Below, one piece after another: positions 12,131-25,964 of a stretch of DNA of 64,000 nucleotides. The translations under genes and the position numbers were made by a program. Source of the DNA: Nephromyces sp. MM_2019 (taxonomy: Eukaryota > Apicomplexa > Aconoidasida > Nephromycida); assembly GCA_015657535.1 (NCBI GenBank), contig JADHZB010001663.1:30091-94090 (forward strand). The letters run 5' to 3'. The notes beneath the pieces are model-generated. The model made no database searches, was not told where the DNA came from, and saw nothing but the letters and a program-made list of their open reading frames with translations. The first letter of the stretch is position 1. The number at the start of each line of letters is the position of its first letter.

Positions 12131-14055
12131 GGATCTGCTTTGTGTAATTTTTTTCGGGTATACCGTATTTTTTTACTTTTTCTATTCAAGCAGCCCCATT
12201 ACAACATGTGAACAAGATATTTTCGCGTGAACCTGTTGATTTCATCCTCGAAACTAACATGCCCCGCAAATCGCACCCATCCGCGAAATAAGCTGTTTCC
12301 ACTCTCAGCACTTGAATATAAGGATCCCAATTTTGTCTCCGTAGTAGCAGCACAGGGTACAACCAGCCTGTAGTAGCACACAGGATTTACCATTATTGAA
12401 TAGCAGTAGCGGTTAAAACGGTGTGTGATATTCTTAAATTTACAAAACGTATGAGCTACTTGGCGTTATCCTGTTTGGAACACGGATTCACTACTATGAC
12501 GCACCAACGGCAGCGAGTTTCTAAGGCTCCTTGCTAAGGCTCTTCTGCTTATGTTTCCATCGGGCCATACGCATTGTCTGCATGTATCAGCAAGCATGCT
12601 AGAAATAGGCCCATACCATTAAGAAAGTCCTCACGCACACACTTGTCAAGTGACAAATGTCGAAGAACAGGCAAGCGGCAACTAACGTTCACATTGCATG
12701 GAGTCACGCTCACATGCACCCGCAAAAGCTTTTGACCCTTCAATATGAATCGATACGCATTTGAGGACTATGTTCTACATGCATACTCACTGTCTTACTC
12801 ACTTTCGCGCTGCTTCGAGCGCTCCAACCTCCCCATGAATGCTCTTTATAGAAGCTCCTACTAGCTCCTCACACACACACACACAAAATCAGTCATTTCT
12901 ACAATTTAGCTTGCAACGAGCTAACTCTCGCGTACAAGCATTGTCGAGAGCTTATTTGAAAAACTTCCTCAAGGCATGAAGCGCACCAGATTAAGTTGCC
13001 TGTATTCCGAATGGTAAACCCTTTTTTGAAGCTCAGCAGTGAAGTTATAGCCAAGTATCAAGTTCGTGCTTACCTTGTCTATAACTTGGCCTTTCCTATC
13101 GCACGTGATGGTGCATCAACCTATTGGTCTTAATTCGTCAAAAATAGACCTCTTGTGCACAAACACTACGGTGTTTTGCTAACGACTTATATGCATTTAA
13201 TTTGCTAGCAAGGGAATGAATTCACTTTTCTGAAGTCCGAGCTAATGGACGCATATTTCCCTCCTTCTAGCTTAATATATAGCTACCCATGTTTACCTAG
13301 GCGTATCGTGATGATCTAAGTGTCTGCTCACCTCTGATGTTATATCGTAGTAGAAATTTTCCCCTATCACACAGTGCCAACACTTTCCGTACTCTTTGTC
13401 AAGCGTTGTTTTGATTTGTCTCGAAGCTTGCTGAACAGAGTAATGGGGAACATGTGTATCTGCACTGGCAGAAAACTGTGAATTTTTTCATAATGGGACC
13501 GGGGCTTGCATTTTTGTGCGCCAGTAACCGATATGCGACATTGTGTGTGCCATCGTGCTGAATGATTAAGAGAGAGTACGAGCGGAATTATGACATTCTA
13601 CTTGCTCAAAGAGGAAGCTTTTAATTTGGTACACGGTTTCCTCTAAGCATTATCCCATCGTGAAACCTATACACAAACCTTAAAGAATGACTCTGGAAGC
13701 TGGAAATACGTGCTAGCGCGTGAAATCTTGTATAATTTTCAACATTTTTACAGGCACGAGCACAGACTTGCGCTTAACTCTAACTTATGAAGACATATTG
13801 GCAGAGGCACATACGCACTACCTTATACAAGGTAGTGCGTAGCATTACTCTCCAAATAATCATGAGGGGGTATGTAGTAGCCTTCTAATGAGCACTCCCC
13901 CAGCGTTGAACCTGGAGGCACGTATTCGTTTGCCATTTGCATTTTTTATTTTCGACATCTTTTTTTTTGCAACGTTTTTTAGCATTTCGGTTTGAGCATG
14001 GGCCAGTTGAACATGCAGCTTTGTTTCCAGTGGTAAGTATCTTCCATGAACCTAC
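12131..14055. other. Intergenic or intronic, no supported gene
   Basis: Only short minus-strand frames (12199-12393, 12549-12743) without splice support or recognisable motifs. The bases from 13800 to 13850 contain an inverted repeat, CTACCTTATACAAGGTAG (13818-13835), able to form an 8-bp stem with a 2-base loop. It may belong to an intron of the gene whose exons lie at 14.1-14.9 kb. Confidence 0.4.
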
Positions 14056-14864
14056 CTCCAAATTGATGGTGTCAGAGGCTAAATAACGCCCAGCTGCTTT
14101 TAGAATCACCTCTAGCACATCTGCTTGTATCTTATCCTGGAGGGAGGAGCGCTAAAGTACAAAACAGGATGGACATAGGAATACGGCATGCACAGCACAT
14201 TTATTACACGAAGTGTTTGAAATTAGCTCATTCGCAGATACTTCTGAGCTTGGTGAGGTGGCTTGCAACATTTATACTCTGCTTAATTTAATTCATGTTT
14301 CTGTAACGTTATAATGATGGTATACTTTCTTTGAGGAGGCATTCTCTAGCAGAGCCATTGTTATATTCATAAGTGCTTAGCTACTGGTCGACTTTCTAGT
14401 AAATTTTGCCGTGCCCCGTGCAGATAACTTGCGGAGCTTTTTAAAAGTGGTCTTGAAGATGACAGCTAATTGAATACAACTTGCCTACAAGTGAATACGT
14501 AAAATGACAGAAAATTGGCTGGCTTTCCATCCTAAAGCAGACAGTATTTGAGTACTTCAAAGTATACAGCACTGCAGACTATCGAAGATATGGAAGCTCA
14601 GAATACTAAAGCAGTCTGTGGAAAATTGATGCAAAGCATATAAGCGAGTCATTTTGATATAAGTCAGGCAACCGAGCAACATCCCTAAATTAACATGAAA
14701 TTTGCCACCCCGAGCAAAAGAAATTGTCACCAATACTTGTACGAAGAGGCCGGAGGATGGTACAACTACTTCTAAAGGTGTAGATCCCTCGAAGATAGCT
14801 GGCACTGGCGAAGCCATCAGTTGGAGAAGGGGCCAGGCGGGCTCCGAAAGTTTGCAGATAGTGG
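14056..14864 (-). CDS. Two exons of an unrecognised gene
   Basis: Exons 14864-14737 and 14151-14056 each have an acceptor (TTTTCAG; ACTTTAG), a donor (CAA|GTATTG; GAG|GTAGGT) and compatible phase. Together they encode 74 residues including KLSEPAWPLLQLMASPVPA, PLEVVVPSSGLFVQ and DKIQADVLEVILKAAGRYL. The second exon looks like one amphipathic helix plus a turn, as in helical-repeat proteins, but I cannot name a family. The upstream exon must leave one base (phase 1) and the downstream exon must start in phase 0. I could not find either with confidence. Exact open frame across both exons and paired splice sites argue for a real gene. The short length keeps certainty low. Confidence 0.4.
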
Positions 14865-17800
14865 CTGAAAATCATGGCGTGTTCACATTGCTTTTACTGC
14901 TTTTCGATTGAGCTTCTCGGGGTTCAAATTAGGTAACGGTCAAAATTTGAATAGTCAGCAAGAATCGAGATTGCTAGCTGCCACGAGAATCATTAGCCAA
15001 AATGTAAATCATTGCATTGATTGGCATACATGCTGGCATTTTCATGATTGGGCTGATTATGACCTCTCTGAACTTGCGAGTGGGTGAGCGGCTTTGTATG
15101 CTCATTGGTGCTTGCCTACGATCATGCTGGTCTTTTTGCCTCTGACTTTGAGCACCTGAATATTGGCTGCTATAAATTCCTCTCTATAAACTCCAATTTG
15201 TAGCACGTGGTTCACCACCTAAACTTTTGTGCCACTTATAAACAGCGCCATTAGACTGGCTAAGTGCAGTATTTAATTTCGGTGCATTTTCCGACCAGAG
15301 CAGTCTAAGTTGCTAGCTAAAAGGCCATAATGAACAATAGACTTTTCGGGGTAGCTTGCACTCAACTACACCACGGGAACGCATGTATGGAATAACATAA
15401 TACGCAGAGTAAGGCAAAAATTTGCAGCTTCGGAATATCTTACGAGAGCCGCGGATTCAAGCCATGTGAAATTGATAATATCAAATATGGTTGTCAAGCA
15501 GACCATCGAATACCTTCATTCCACTAGCTACGCAATGGTTCCTTCGAAGCATTTGCATGTAGCATAGCTTACAGGAAATGCAGGCATTCTAAAACTATGT
15601 GAAGGCCCTACTTGCACGACATACACATGCGGACGTGCACGCCTCCCACATTGCGGAGAATGTGTAGAAAGACCTGTACTCAGCATCTTGCTTACTCAGA
15701 AACGCTCATACAACAATAGACGAATTCACCTTAGTAGATACGCGGTGAATTACCTAGCTTCTCATGCGAAGGTGCGCTATTGCACGTTATGGCAACTACT
15801 CGTGCAGGGAATAAATTTGTTCAGCTCTTGATTTCCCCTTTCAGGATTTCTTCCCACACCCTACAGAAATAAGATCTACAAAGCAATCCCATTTTTGATA
15901 CTTTCTTCTTCACCCATAGACGAAGCCGGCTCCTAAGCACCAGGTGTATTACCGTGCCCCCAGCATATAAGAGCATTTATGAAGCATAAAAAAACCTTTT
16001 AGCCGTTTGGACAAGCTGTAGAGCCACACAAAATTTAAAGCAAGAATTGCTACCCCCAAGTACTCTGAAGTTGCATAACAAACGAAAAGGGGGTAGATAT
16101 ATCTAGTCTTCAATCAGTGCAGCTTTTCCTTACTATAATAACTTGCGTAAGGCTGCTAAATAGCCGCCAGTGAATAGGTTTGTTATTCTCCGTCTTTATT
16201 TTTATACCTTCTTTCACTCCCTAAGAGCCGCAGGAGCAATGATTTGACTCGAGAGCATTGAAAAGCTGGCTCGTTTATATGCATGCATCTACCAAAGTAT
16301 TCACGCACTCTCGTCAGCGCTTATATACATCTTTGTTTACCGAGGTAGCTAAGCCCAAGCTCATCTGCATGGATACTGCATTAGCACGTTTTTTTATCAC
16401 CCCTCGTTTCTGTCGAGCTTTCCAGCACAACTTTAGCCCATATACCACGCGAAATCCGAAGTCTACTATAATCGGGCTTGCCCACGGAAAGCATATGCAC
16501 GCTGGTCGCATTATCCCCTGCGCGAGCGGTGCACGTGTTACTGGATGCTACCCTCGGTGGGACCACCGGAAATCTCACCTTTCCGCGCAAGGTTGGTTCA
16601 AACGAAGTTCGTTGCGGATACGAGTGAGCATGTAGCATCGAAATTATTTGGGTCAGCGTAACCACGATGTCTGTATCTAGTGCGAAGACTGTGGGAGTGC
16701 CCTCATGTTCGTATCAGTTGATCTCGTCTACGAGCGGACACTGTGAAGATATCAGCTTTTCAGCATGATATCGTTAGGCTCGGCATTAATTTCTAGCACT
16801 GCCCGTCCAGGGCCTCTGCTGCCACGTAACCTTCACTCCACCGAAGTTGTGGAGGATTGACCCGCGCTGTTCCAACAGGCCACGCCATATTTCTGCTAAC
16901 CGAAATGACGCTTCGTAGCAGTGCCCAGAGATTCCGGAGATGGCACAAGATGCTCCTATAATCCTACGCAAACATGGTTACTTTTGCAGCACCAGCAATT
17001 TTGGCGACGTGATACATGCTAATAGCTTACCCTGGATTGGCGTTACCGTGAGCCCATCATTGTGGTTTCCCAAGCGTAATCGCGTGGATTATCAGCTTCA
17101 GCGCAAGCGTTTCCCATGAATGTCCGCATACCCCGTGAAAGTCCATAGCACAAGTGAGGCCATGATGCGTCTCATGCTTAGCTGGTAACCTACGTTTGGT
17201 GGCTGGTCCGAGGCTCGTGCAATGCCCAGTCGGAAGCTAATTCATATTGGTTGCTGCAAGGAAGTATGGAAAGCCATTTCAAGCGGTTACTGCAAATCAC
17301 TTAGTGACAGCAGTCTCGCAGTGTCGGTTGCTAGCACTTCTTTTTCGCAGATTAGAACCTAAGAATTAGCCGGTAGGCATCCCTTGGGGGTTACTAAATT
17401 GCTCTTTTGTATCCACCTCTTTACGAGTATTTCGTGAAATATGGTAGATGTAGGCGCCTCAAGTGGACTTTCGCTCCTTCTCATCTATAAAATACTTGCT
17501 CCCTAGTAACAATCTCTCGTCACCGGCTTGCAATACGCTGTTCCACTAAGCTCTTAATTTTTTGGGCTCTAGCTCACTAGCCGCACCCCCTCACCGTCTA
17601 CTACCAGCTTTTTTGTCGGCTACCTCGCTTACTATCCAGGAATGTTGCTGGTGCGCCCAACTCCTCATATGGGCCGCCGCAGAATATCCATAGCCCGTGA
17701 CACCACCTTTAAGTTACCGGCATGAATACATTTCTATTTGACTTCGCGGGTCAGCGCTAAACTATCACTCCGCTATCCATCCATATAATCACATACGCAT

Positions 17801-18657
17801 GCAGGCATTACCTTTTGCATCCATTCGGGTGTTGCGTGCATCTCAGCTACTACTTAGAGCAGCAACTTTTCAGCGTTAGAAGATTTCACTGGTATTCTAT
17901 GCATAGTAACCGTGCTTGTAGAAGTGCACAATGCGTTGGTGAGGGGTCACCTTGCAAATACTCGCGGCTACCGCTACCTAAAGTAGTGATGTCGGGTAGG
18001 AGTTTCTTCGCTCTCTACGATGATTACTAAGTATGTAGCATTAAATGCCACCCTGTTTTACCTCACGCACAAGCTTTTACGCAAACGTGCCAAACTACGT
18101 AGCCAGCTAGCCGCATCACCCGTACGACCACCCTCTCTTCCTTGATATAGAATTATTCAACCCATCGAACAATTAACTGAAAGCAAAGTGCGAGCATCGC
18201 ACAATCTGTTGGATGATACTTGTGTGACACTCTGTTGTACTGTCCATCTGCATGTAAGTTCGTGATACTACGGCTTTCTTAAAACTTGTAGGGCAGCTTG
18301 AGATGAAGGTGGTCACTGAAAGAATGTGCGACATTCTGTGCCAACAATCAACTCCCCTGACTGCAAGGGTAAAATTGTGTAAGCGAGACACTTTTTTGGA
18401 CTTTCGCCATGCAGACACTTATCGCACCATCGGTCGGTTCATGCCTCCAACCGTGCATAACGTGGTGCTCACTCGCTACATACACTAAAGTTGAGAAGTA
18501 TTTTATGCAGCATGCAGCTATCTTAGCAAGAATTCAAGGATTAGGAGTCTACCCCAGAAATTCCGATCTCAAGGACTAGAGAGTAGGTCGTGGAAACTAT
18601 CGCAACTCATTATATGGGCATGGCGAATTTGAACGGGAAGAAGACGCTATGAGCGCT
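14865..18657. other. Gene-poor stretch, nothing assignable
   Basis: No long frame, no microsatellite and no family resemblance. Around 16258-16665 both strands are open for 94-125 codons at once (plus 16258-16635, minus 16665-16381), which usually reflects composition rather than a gene. GC content seems higher from about 16450 to 18050 than in the flanks. I saw no tRNA B-box with a matching acceptor stem. Confidence 0.4.
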
Positions 18658-21600
18658 TTAAGCCGCTGCAGCCTCCGCTCCTCTACTTTCCTTGCGTTTC
18701 CTCACCGCAAAATTATGTACACGCGCGATGTTAACTTCCGCGATGGTTATCTGTACTCTGAGCCATTCTAGGTCTTTGTTCTAAAGCAATGATAGCACAG
18801 CCGTGAGTTAATTAGAAATTGAAGCTAGTAGGTCGGAAAATTCAGGGACGACCGCATTCCCAGGAACCAACCACAATGCAACAAGTTCATGGAAAACACA
18901 TAAAACCATTTTTACGCAAGTAAGTGCAAAAAAAAGAAAATTCACCCTAAAACAAATATAACACGGGAGCAGGCGCAAAACCTTCATTAAAGGGCTGAAA
19001 AATCTTTACAAAATACCAAGAACGCAAGCCTGCGCGCTAATTTTCATGTCCAAAGATACTTAGCGAGGCGATATATAGGCTGCACAATGAGAGGCACACA
19101 ATTATAGCAGAGAACTATGAGCAACGCATACTGCCAACTGTACATGCGTTTAAAAGGTGAAATGACACATATGTATACGCAAAATGAAACAATATTGACA
19201 ACTGGGCCATGACGACTACCCATTACAATTTTGATGTAAGTATTACTCAGAAAAAGAATCTCGGGATCCATGGGACGCAACCACAGCCTGCCATACACCA
19301 AAATCTACATTTAAGATAAACTTACAACGCTCTCGATAGTATCTTCGGCAATCTTCAGATTCTTCTCCAAAATATCATCTGCTTCGTCTAGCGTGTACTC
19401 CAGCATTGTATTGGACTGTTTAACACATAATCGCCGGAAAAATAAAAAACATACACCCCACGTTCACGGGAGCTGTTGAAGGAGTTGCAGCGATGTTACA
19501 TGGAGCGGCAGAGCTGCTTTCTCTGGTCAACAGCATAGTTTCACAGATATGCTTTTTACCAACGCAACTGTGCAGAAAGGGACCCAAATATCTAGCCTCT
19601 CATAAGAGACCCATTAACCTTTTTAAAAGAAAAATAAAGGTAGTACTGTGTCCAGCACACTACGTATCAAGTACAGTAATTTCCGCTTAACTCTGTTTGC
19701 TATGAAAAACAAAATCTTAACCTCATCCAGGCCTTATTTACACATACTTATCGCCCATTTATTGCTTAGGTGAACAGGCTGCTTGCGTACTCTCCATTCC
19801 CTAAATAGAGCCTTGTACATGCCGTGCTACAACCCTCCCTAAAGACTCGCTCAGAGGAATTCTTACGTAAATCCTTAAGAAAAAGAATCAGAAAAACCTC
19901 TTCCATTCAAAACTCATGAAATACACTCAAATTAAGGTAATTGAATCAACTTTGATTGCTCGATCAATCGTAAACGCCTATTCAACCCTTCCTATAGCTT
20001 ATAAGCAAAAATTACCTTTCTAAAACTTCAATTTGCTTGAACCAATCGATTTAAAACCTTACCACTCAAACATTTTCACAAAAACTAGACTTACCCCTAG
20101 CCACAGACAAACCCTATCCGTAGAAGGTATGGAAGCTTTCGCATATATGATATCCGCTAAGTTAAAATGGGTCTCAAACGGTTCACCCTAAAGGAAGAAA
20201 CAAGTGGATGCAAAAGTAAACTTATTAAGCAAGAGATTACGCGCGTTTCTAAGCGTTAAACAATTTAGCAGTATACGTGAATTGATAAAACTTTTTATTA
20301 ATTTTCTACATGCCAAGAACGCTGAAAAATCAAAAGCAAAATAAAGTTTTTAATGTCTTCAAGGATTGAGTTGTCTTGTACGCATGGTTGGAAAATAGCG
20401 CTGCACATACAATGATTGAAATGAAATCTTTTTATTTATGTGTCCATATGTTTTAGCGCTCTTTGTTTACGTGAGTAGGGACGAGTGTATTCCTGCGTCG
20501 TTCGTGAGAATATCTCGTGTTATCAGTAGGTTTAAATGTCCACACAAGATGCACGTGCGCGCATATGCACCCTACTGAATTGAGCCTATGAGTAATCCTG
20601 TATACCGCAGATGGCCGTATAGACGATTAGAGGAAATCTATACCAAACTTTTATTGTTCAATAAAATTTTTATAAAAATAGACTGCAATGTGCGTGCGTG
20701 AAGGCGTGTACTTAGGCATATATACGTAGGTGTGTATACGCTTAGCCACTTAACCTCGCGAAATAGCATGCACAAGTGCACGCACAAAGACTCACAGTAT
20801 ACCTTCTTTTCTTTGAGGAACTTCACTACTTGTAACGCATCTCTGATGTCTGGGATTTTGCTCCTAGGTGATGCCAACTGAGCCTTGAGGCTACGGTCCA
20901 TATAGTTGTATTTCCTATAAATAATGGCACTTAGTATAACCTATAGCAGCTGCTCATAAGAGCCCAACATCACAGACGAAGAAGAAATACCAAGATGTTG
21001 CAACTGGAAACGGGATAAAAATAGAATCTTCAATGTAACGCACCAAATTGAACATAAAACCCCAAGTAGAAGGGAAAAACCCCATTAAGATTTAATGAGA
21101 AACTCCTATAGCTAGATCAAAGGAAAGAAGCGCCTAAAAGATAAGGATTTTTGAACAAGAATACACGTACTAAACGTAGAAAGTGAAATTCACCCAGTAA
21201 GGGCAGAAGTCTTGAAAAAACTACAAATTTATAAGAAACATATCGCGGGATTGCACTAAAAAGGTAAGCTAACCAATATCCCAAGGCTAAAATGCTATTT
21301 AAAAAAAACCTTTGCACGCACACGCATCAGAACGAAAAAAATACATACACGCACATACTCAGCATGTGTCTCATTGGCTACAATTTCATACAACACTAGA
21401 GCAAGATAACAATATAATAAGGCGAAATTTACATACTCTTTATCCATAGAAACAGGTATAAAAAAAAGCAAAACAAACAATACTATATCCGCATGTGTGT
21501 TCTTACATCAACAGTTCCCTCAACTTGTCCTCTACTGAAACTGGTTCCCGAGTACCAACGAAATCCTCGACATTTTCCTACAAAAAGTAAGGCTCAGTTG

Positions 21601-22070
21601 AAAGGAGTGTGCAAAAAAAAGGTAAGCTTGTTGAGGTATAGCAGCTACACACAGCAACCAAGGCAGGGCCAGCGAATAACACACATACGACGGCAAATTT
21701 ACAAGCCCTTCATAACTGCTTGAACACCATACAGTTCAAATGGACATTAAAAATAAGACTGTTAAATAGAAGAAGGCTATATCATATGTCCAATATACCA
21801 TGTATGAGAAGCTGAGCTAATAGGTCAATAAAGTCAAGCCTATAAAATATTTTTCCCCCCAAACAAGATATAGTATGAGCAGCCAAGTTTCAAATAACTT
21901 CAAAAAATTGTAGCAAAATACCACCAAGCTTCCATTGATATACACACAAGCGCGAGCCCCGATATCTGAAAGTTCACACTTAAACATACAAGCATGCGAG
22001 CACTTACGATAAATCGACAAGCGGGAATATTTCTAGGTGTTTTCTGCGAGGTATCGAGCAAGTCATCCAT
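18658..22070 (-). CDS. PFDN3: Prefoldin subunit 3 (alpha-type prefoldin, VBP1 homolog)
   Basis: Alpha subunit of the hexameric cytosolic prefoldin that hands nascent actin and tubulin to the TRiC/CCT chaperonin. Exons 22070-22008, 21577-21507, 20914-20803, 20187-20095, 19415-19326 and 18780-18658 join in phase to 183 residues and a TAA. Landmarks align in order with human VBP1: IPACRFIENVEDFV, LMKYNYMDRSL, SKIPDIRDALQVVKFLKEKK (N-terminal coiled coil), THFNLADIIYAKASIP (beta hairpins), DRVCLWLGSNTMLEYTLDEA, and LRVQITIAEVNIARVHNF (C-terminal coiled coil). The tail is KRKESRGAEAAAA. I chose the ATG giving MDDLLDTSQ because the upstream in-frame codon is GTG. Donors are mostly GTAAGT or close to it. 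Introns range from about 430 to 1,310 bases, much longer than the exons. Confidence 0.93.
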
Positions 22071-25000
22071 GATTTCTCCGTATACAGATGGCAACCCAGA
22101 AGTATACTTCCAGGGTTTCACTAGGCGAAGAAGAGGGAAGATGCACTAATTTTTAAGCATAGATTACAAGCAAATCTTAAAATATGCGAGGAAAGGAAAA
22201 CTTCAATTATAGCACAAGAGAAGTTGCATAATGTAAATTCGCATTCGAGACCTCCAGATAACTCTCAGGGAACCTGCATCGATTAGCATAAAAAAAATGG
22301 AGGTAATATAAGGAGAGTGGCCGCTCAGTGTATTGCGCACAAAAACCTATGCGTCTACGGCTATTTCAAAAGTACATTTTTTGAGTTATGCTTTCTGATT
22401 AGCTTTTCAAATTACAGATAAAGCGAAAAGACTTACCCAAAGTCTGCGCAATTTTCAAACAAATACCACAAAAGTTACCAACAGCATCCTCAGCTCAATA
22501 GCTGCATAAAACTACAATGGCTTATTCGCTACAAGCTTCATGGTTCGATGGAAGCCTCAAAATTTCGTGCAAAGTATATAAATTTTTAGCAGCACACACG
22601 CATTAACGAAGGAGGCAATGTGCACATGTCATTGGATGCCTATGACATGTGACGAGGAATATTTTGCGTTGCAAAGTTGGCTAAGAAACCCCAGCAAACG
22701 CAATATCAACAAAAAAAGCCTGCATACAAACACAAACAAGCCTGAAGCTTAGCAGCTCCTCCGAGATACTCGTTCCACCTCTCTACGGACACCAAACTAA
22801 ACAAGATTACGATGATCCACGGTTAAAATTTAATAAAAAAAGGAGGAGTGCGCAAAAACTCAAACTACGCTTATAACGCCATTTTTCTACAAACTCATGA
22901 ACAAAAAAAAATTGCGCATAAAAAAAAAAAGATGAACATGTAGGTCCCCCACTTGAGCACGTGCCCACCCGATATATTTACCATAGTGTAAATATATTGA
23001 CTAATTGCAGACGATACCATGAGAAATTAGCAATTTACAAGGCTGCGCATTTCTTGACTGATTTCGTCCTTCCCGATACCATTGTCTTCACATATACCAC
23101 CAACTCATATTACACTTTTTCGCGTTGAAACTGAAACAACTCAGCGGACAACTGCGAAGCAAGTATTTGAGAGTGTATACGCCCGGCTTATTGCAGTTAA
23201 AAAGGTGTGGAAAATAGCATGGAGTTATCGGCATATTCGACTATTGCATGGTGACTGTTTTGTCATTAGGTCGAAGCACACTTTCCAGGTGCAGCTCCAC
23301 GTGGGCAAAGCTAGAAAAGTCACGCCAGGAAGTCACGTTGGGAAGTTACATTGGGGTCAGGCACACTTGGGGGTTACGTTGGGGTCAGGCACACTTGGGG
23401 GTTACGTTGGGGTCAGGCACACTTGGGGGTTACGTTGGGGTCAGGCACACTTGGAAGTTACATTGGGGTCATCATACTTTGAAAAGTCGTGCTGGGAAGG
23501 CACTGCTGAAACGCGTTGCTGCTCCCCATTCCTGCGATTTGGGTGCCACCAAGGAAGAGCGAAGTATATCAGCGCCAAAGTCTCAGCAATTCCAATAATA
23601 AACGGCAGAGAAGGCGGCTCAATAGACCTGGGTAAGCGCATGCTGATGACATCTGGCTTCAAAGTGCAGCTCTACCACTTGGGGGGCTCTTTGTTGAAAC
23701 ATACGATCAACCTGTAATGCGGTCGTCCTGGAGTACAGTGAAGTGAAGGTAAACTCATCACATTTCATGCTTTAAAATATATCATCTCTTCGCACTACCT
23801 TGAAATAACATACGAATACTTAGTTGTCAATATTTACAGCTTCCGCAATAGGGTGTTACGCCCCTCCATGTGTTTTTAAGCTTACGTAACACGAAGGACT
23901 GGTACTAGAATATCGAAATTTGTAAATGACACTGTGAACCTATATTTTCCTGAACTTTTGTAATTAATTATAACGGATCTTGCTTCCATGGAAAATGAAA
24001 AAATGTAACACAAACGGCCAAAAAACGGTGATGACAAACTGCAATTATTTAAAATGGGGCAATGATTCCTTGTAGCGGGCTATAATCAAGTCTCATAATC
24101 TGCAGGGGTTTTGTGAGCATTTCATTAGGAGATGAACCATAAAAGAGGAAGATACTAAAGGGAAAGCGATATTGAATTTTGGTATATAATGGTGAAATAA
24201 ATCGAGAAATAAAGAGAAAATTAGGCAAAGCATAAGCTATATTGCATATTGGTGATGGCATTGAAATTGCTTTATGCTACTCCGCACGAAGCGATAATCC
24301 GAACCTTATCCGTGCGATAACGTAGAGACTCATTGATGGTTTTGAGCACCATAAAAATAAAGCAATATTCAGAATACACCTTAGAGTGCTCGTACTAAAT
24401 AACGGAAAAAGTTGCTGAATGTTTTACTTGTGTTGCTGCAAGCTCTAGGAAGTGCAGAAAAGGCATAGAGTAGCCAGTATCGCGTAGACTGCTAATTACT
24501 TAATGTGAGCATCAGCAGTAGAAAATCAAAAACTGGAATGAGCATTTTTAATCTTGAACGGCTTTTACATCTCAATAACATGTAACTGAGCAGCTAGATG
24601 AAGTTTCAATTTATATATATTAAGCTGCAATTGACGTTTTACTGCGGAGGAAACATAGTATAAAAGTGTAAAGCCTTAAATGGCCAGTTCCAAATATGCG
24701 AGGAATTTTTAAGAGGCACTAAAGAAACGATGGGCGTTTAGTATAGCTCTTCCTCTAGACCATAGGGTATATAGTGACAGTAAAAAGTTATATACTTCAT
24801 TGAATAAGACAATCTCGATAATTTAAAGCGCACTAAGTTGCAAACTGATGTTAAAGGTGCTTTTTAACAGACATGTGCCAGCTGTGACCCCATTCAGCGA
24901 GACAAACGCAAGTATTTCCAAAATTTGATATTTTCTAAGCCTTTTTAACTTCTTTGAATAGCCAGCTGTAGGGGTAGGTGTGCGCTGTTTACTGAATGCG

Positions 25001-25964
25001 CAGAAAGAGTGAGCCCTGAATATGGGCACTATCGTAGAGTGGAGACCATTATTAGCTGCTCAGTGTATGGTACTACTAATGAAGAGAATTGGTGAGACAG
25101 CTAACGCTACCACATGCAGTCTTATTAGTGAAAGAAAGTATGTTGTAGAGTTAGAGGCGCGTATGTTGTAGTGGAAATTTTTCAGGGACTTGCATGTCTG
25201 CTACCAGAGTGTAGGATTAGCTCTAATTATAACTATAGTTTATGCTCTCCAAAGCACTTAAACACCGAAATCTCGGCTGTAATAGTTCGTGTCGAGCTTG
25301 CTACGAATATTCCTATCACTTGGCTACTTCAACGTACACCTTGGGATATTTATACAGGCTCAGTCAGTTGCCCATGGAATGATGTTTTAGCCGATTTGCG
25401 AGATTTACGCTGTTTTACAGGAATATCAAAGGTAGCACTCCCCCCGCTACAGCCGCGATTTGGCTCATCTCTCCGAGCAGGTTGTATATTTTTCACAACG
25501 ATGAGCAACAACGACTGTTTCATAAAAACTTACGTTTGCGTGTCGTAGACTTACATAAAAATGGATATTTCAGAACATTATAGATTTACTACGAAGATGA
25601 CTGCTGTAAGAGGCACTCTCGAGGTTTTCTGCATATTAACGCGTGGTACTATCATTAAAATGCTTAGACAGTGATGCACACTCATGCCCTAAACACTCGG
25701 AAAATATTTTGCGGTATTCTGCTAACCGCAAATACATTTGCTTGTTATATATGAATAGATGATGCACCCTCGATAAAAGTCCCACGATAAGCACATGGAT
25801 GGCACGCATATATATACTTTAGATAGCCTGTACATAAGCAGCAGCGCAAGCGAGGTGCAATTACTAGCTAAAAGTGGCTGAGAATCGTGCACCAAGAAAT
25901 GAGAACCGCGGCATCTCCAAGCTAAAATAGCATGCTTCCTAAAATACCGACAATACGATAACAA
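22071..25964. other. Intergenic between prefoldin 3 and the coiled-coil gene
   Basis: Two plus-strand frames stand out. The frame 23082-23717 (211 codons) runs through a 28-bp minisatellite whose unit is not a multiple of three, so its repeat part is unlikely to be selected protein. Its first 70 codons have no match I know. The frame 25171-25548 (125 codons) follows a TTTTTCAG acceptor and contains several Cys (CLLPECR, VSCPWNDVLADLRDLRCF) but no recognisable domain. The rest is A/T-rich sequence without features. Confidence 0.4.
23346..23485. repeat. 28-bp minisatellite, four copies plus a degenerate fifth
   Basis: Units start at 23346, 23374, 23402, 23430 and 23458. The unit TTACGTTGGGGTCAGGCACA is followed by CTTGGGGG. 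The inner copies are identical. The first reads TTACA for TTACG and the last diverges after 15 bases. The strand is strongly G-rich, with GGGG runs twice per unit, so it could form G-quadruplexes. Confidence 0.9.

Noticed and set aside
16258..16665. Open frames on both strands
   Set aside because: Simultaneous openness on both strands, no domain and no splice sites; likely compositional.
23082..23717. 211-codon plus-strand frame as a gene
   Set aside because: Over a third is a 28-bp repeat that changes phase each copy; no splice signals or homology supports the rest.
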